A stretch of 64,000 nt of DNA, taken from the IMG/VR virus record IMGVR_UViG_3300030107_007800, positions 20,578-84,577 of that record. One strand, 5' to 3'. A program made the translations under genes and the position numbers. Within the stretch, counting starts at the first letter, position 1; every line of letters begins with the position of its first letter. This DNA comes from a virus. Below the pieces are notes generated by a model. The model saw nothing but the letters and a program-made list of their open reading frames with translations, did not search any database and had not been told where the DNA came from. This document shows positions 63,911 to 64,000 of the stretch, piece after piece.

Positions 63911-64000
63911 ATGATTTTAGGACTAGACATTTCAACAAGCATTGTTGGTTTCACCATTATAGATCAGGGCGAAATAGCAAAGACATTCGCAGTAGATCTA
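63911..64000 (+). CDS. RuvC-like Holliday-junction resolvase, 3' end outside the window
   Basis: Only 30 residues are visible. They begin MILGLDISTSIVGFTIID, the first strand of the RNase H-fold of RuvC-family resolvases, in which Asp6 would be the first catalytic acid. The gene would cut branched DNA during replication or before packaging. No ribosome-binding site precedes the ATG; the bases just upstream are CCTCCT. The candidate promoter implies a leaderless or nearly leaderless message. The remaining catalytic residues lie beyond the window. Confidence 0.66.
   Translation, partial: MILGLDISTSIVGFTIIDQGEIAKTFAVDL

Noticed and set aside
1-64000. tRNA genes, insertion sequences and attachment sites
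   Set aside because: No cloverleaf-like sequence was noticed in the short intergenic gaps, and neither transposase nor integrase motifs nor long direct repeats were seen.

Overview
The window is a stretch of a T4-like contractile-tailed phage (myovirus) genome. Every gene I can support lies on the + strand. The DNA is AT-rich, the genes are tightly packed, and many starts overlap the previous stop (ATGA or 1-nt overlaps). The phage assignment rests on a gp25-like baseplate wedge protein (37546..37947), a gp6-like wedge protein (37978..39786), a gp55-like late sigma factor (27539..28219), a tail-lysozyme/hub protein (28532..31189), several very large virion-type proteins, and the start of a RuvC-like resolvase gene (63911..64000). 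The gene style suggests a marine T4-like phage. The host cannot be determined from the window.

Layout: (1) 1..1427 holds the end of a zinc-metallopeptidase-like gene and a PD-(D/E)XK nuclease with a Cas4/AddB-like four-cysteine arrangement. (2) 1424..26786 is a continuous run of about 28 genes for making and modifying a glycan. It contains some 11 probable glycosyltransferases, sugar-nucleotide enzymes (RmlB-like 4,6-dehydratase, RfbH-like 3-dehydrase, DegT aminotransferase, Gmd, GDP-fucose synthase-like reductase, other SDR and Gfo/Idh/MocA enzymes), two formyltransferases, a thiamine-diphosphate enzyme, a PanB homologue, an ATP-grasp ligase, a deacetylase-like protein, a HAD phosphatase and a DUF268 methyltransferase-like protein. 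(3) 26788..28532 holds small genes and the late sigma factor. (4) 28532..63886 is the baseplate/tail-fibre module, including a 3374-residue protein. (5) At 63876..63911 a sigma70-like promoter sits directly before the RuvC-like gene, which appears to begin another transcription unit.

Working together: the glycan block could build one or more unusual sugars. Candidates are a formamido-dideoxy sugar (RmlB, DegT, formyltransferase), a 3-deoxy or branched sugar (RfbH plus the thiamine enzyme), and fucose or a relative (Gmd/Fcl). The many transferases would then assemble an oligosaccharide. Its target could be the host surface (blocking superinfection or remodelling receptors) or the virion itself; the sequence does not decide. 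Sugar-1-phosphate nucleotidyltransferases of the RmlA, ManC or RfbF type are absent from the window, so activated precursors would have to come from the host or from genes outside it. No tRNA, CRISPR array, insertion sequence or attachment site was seen. No gene-free stretch exceeds about 110 bases.
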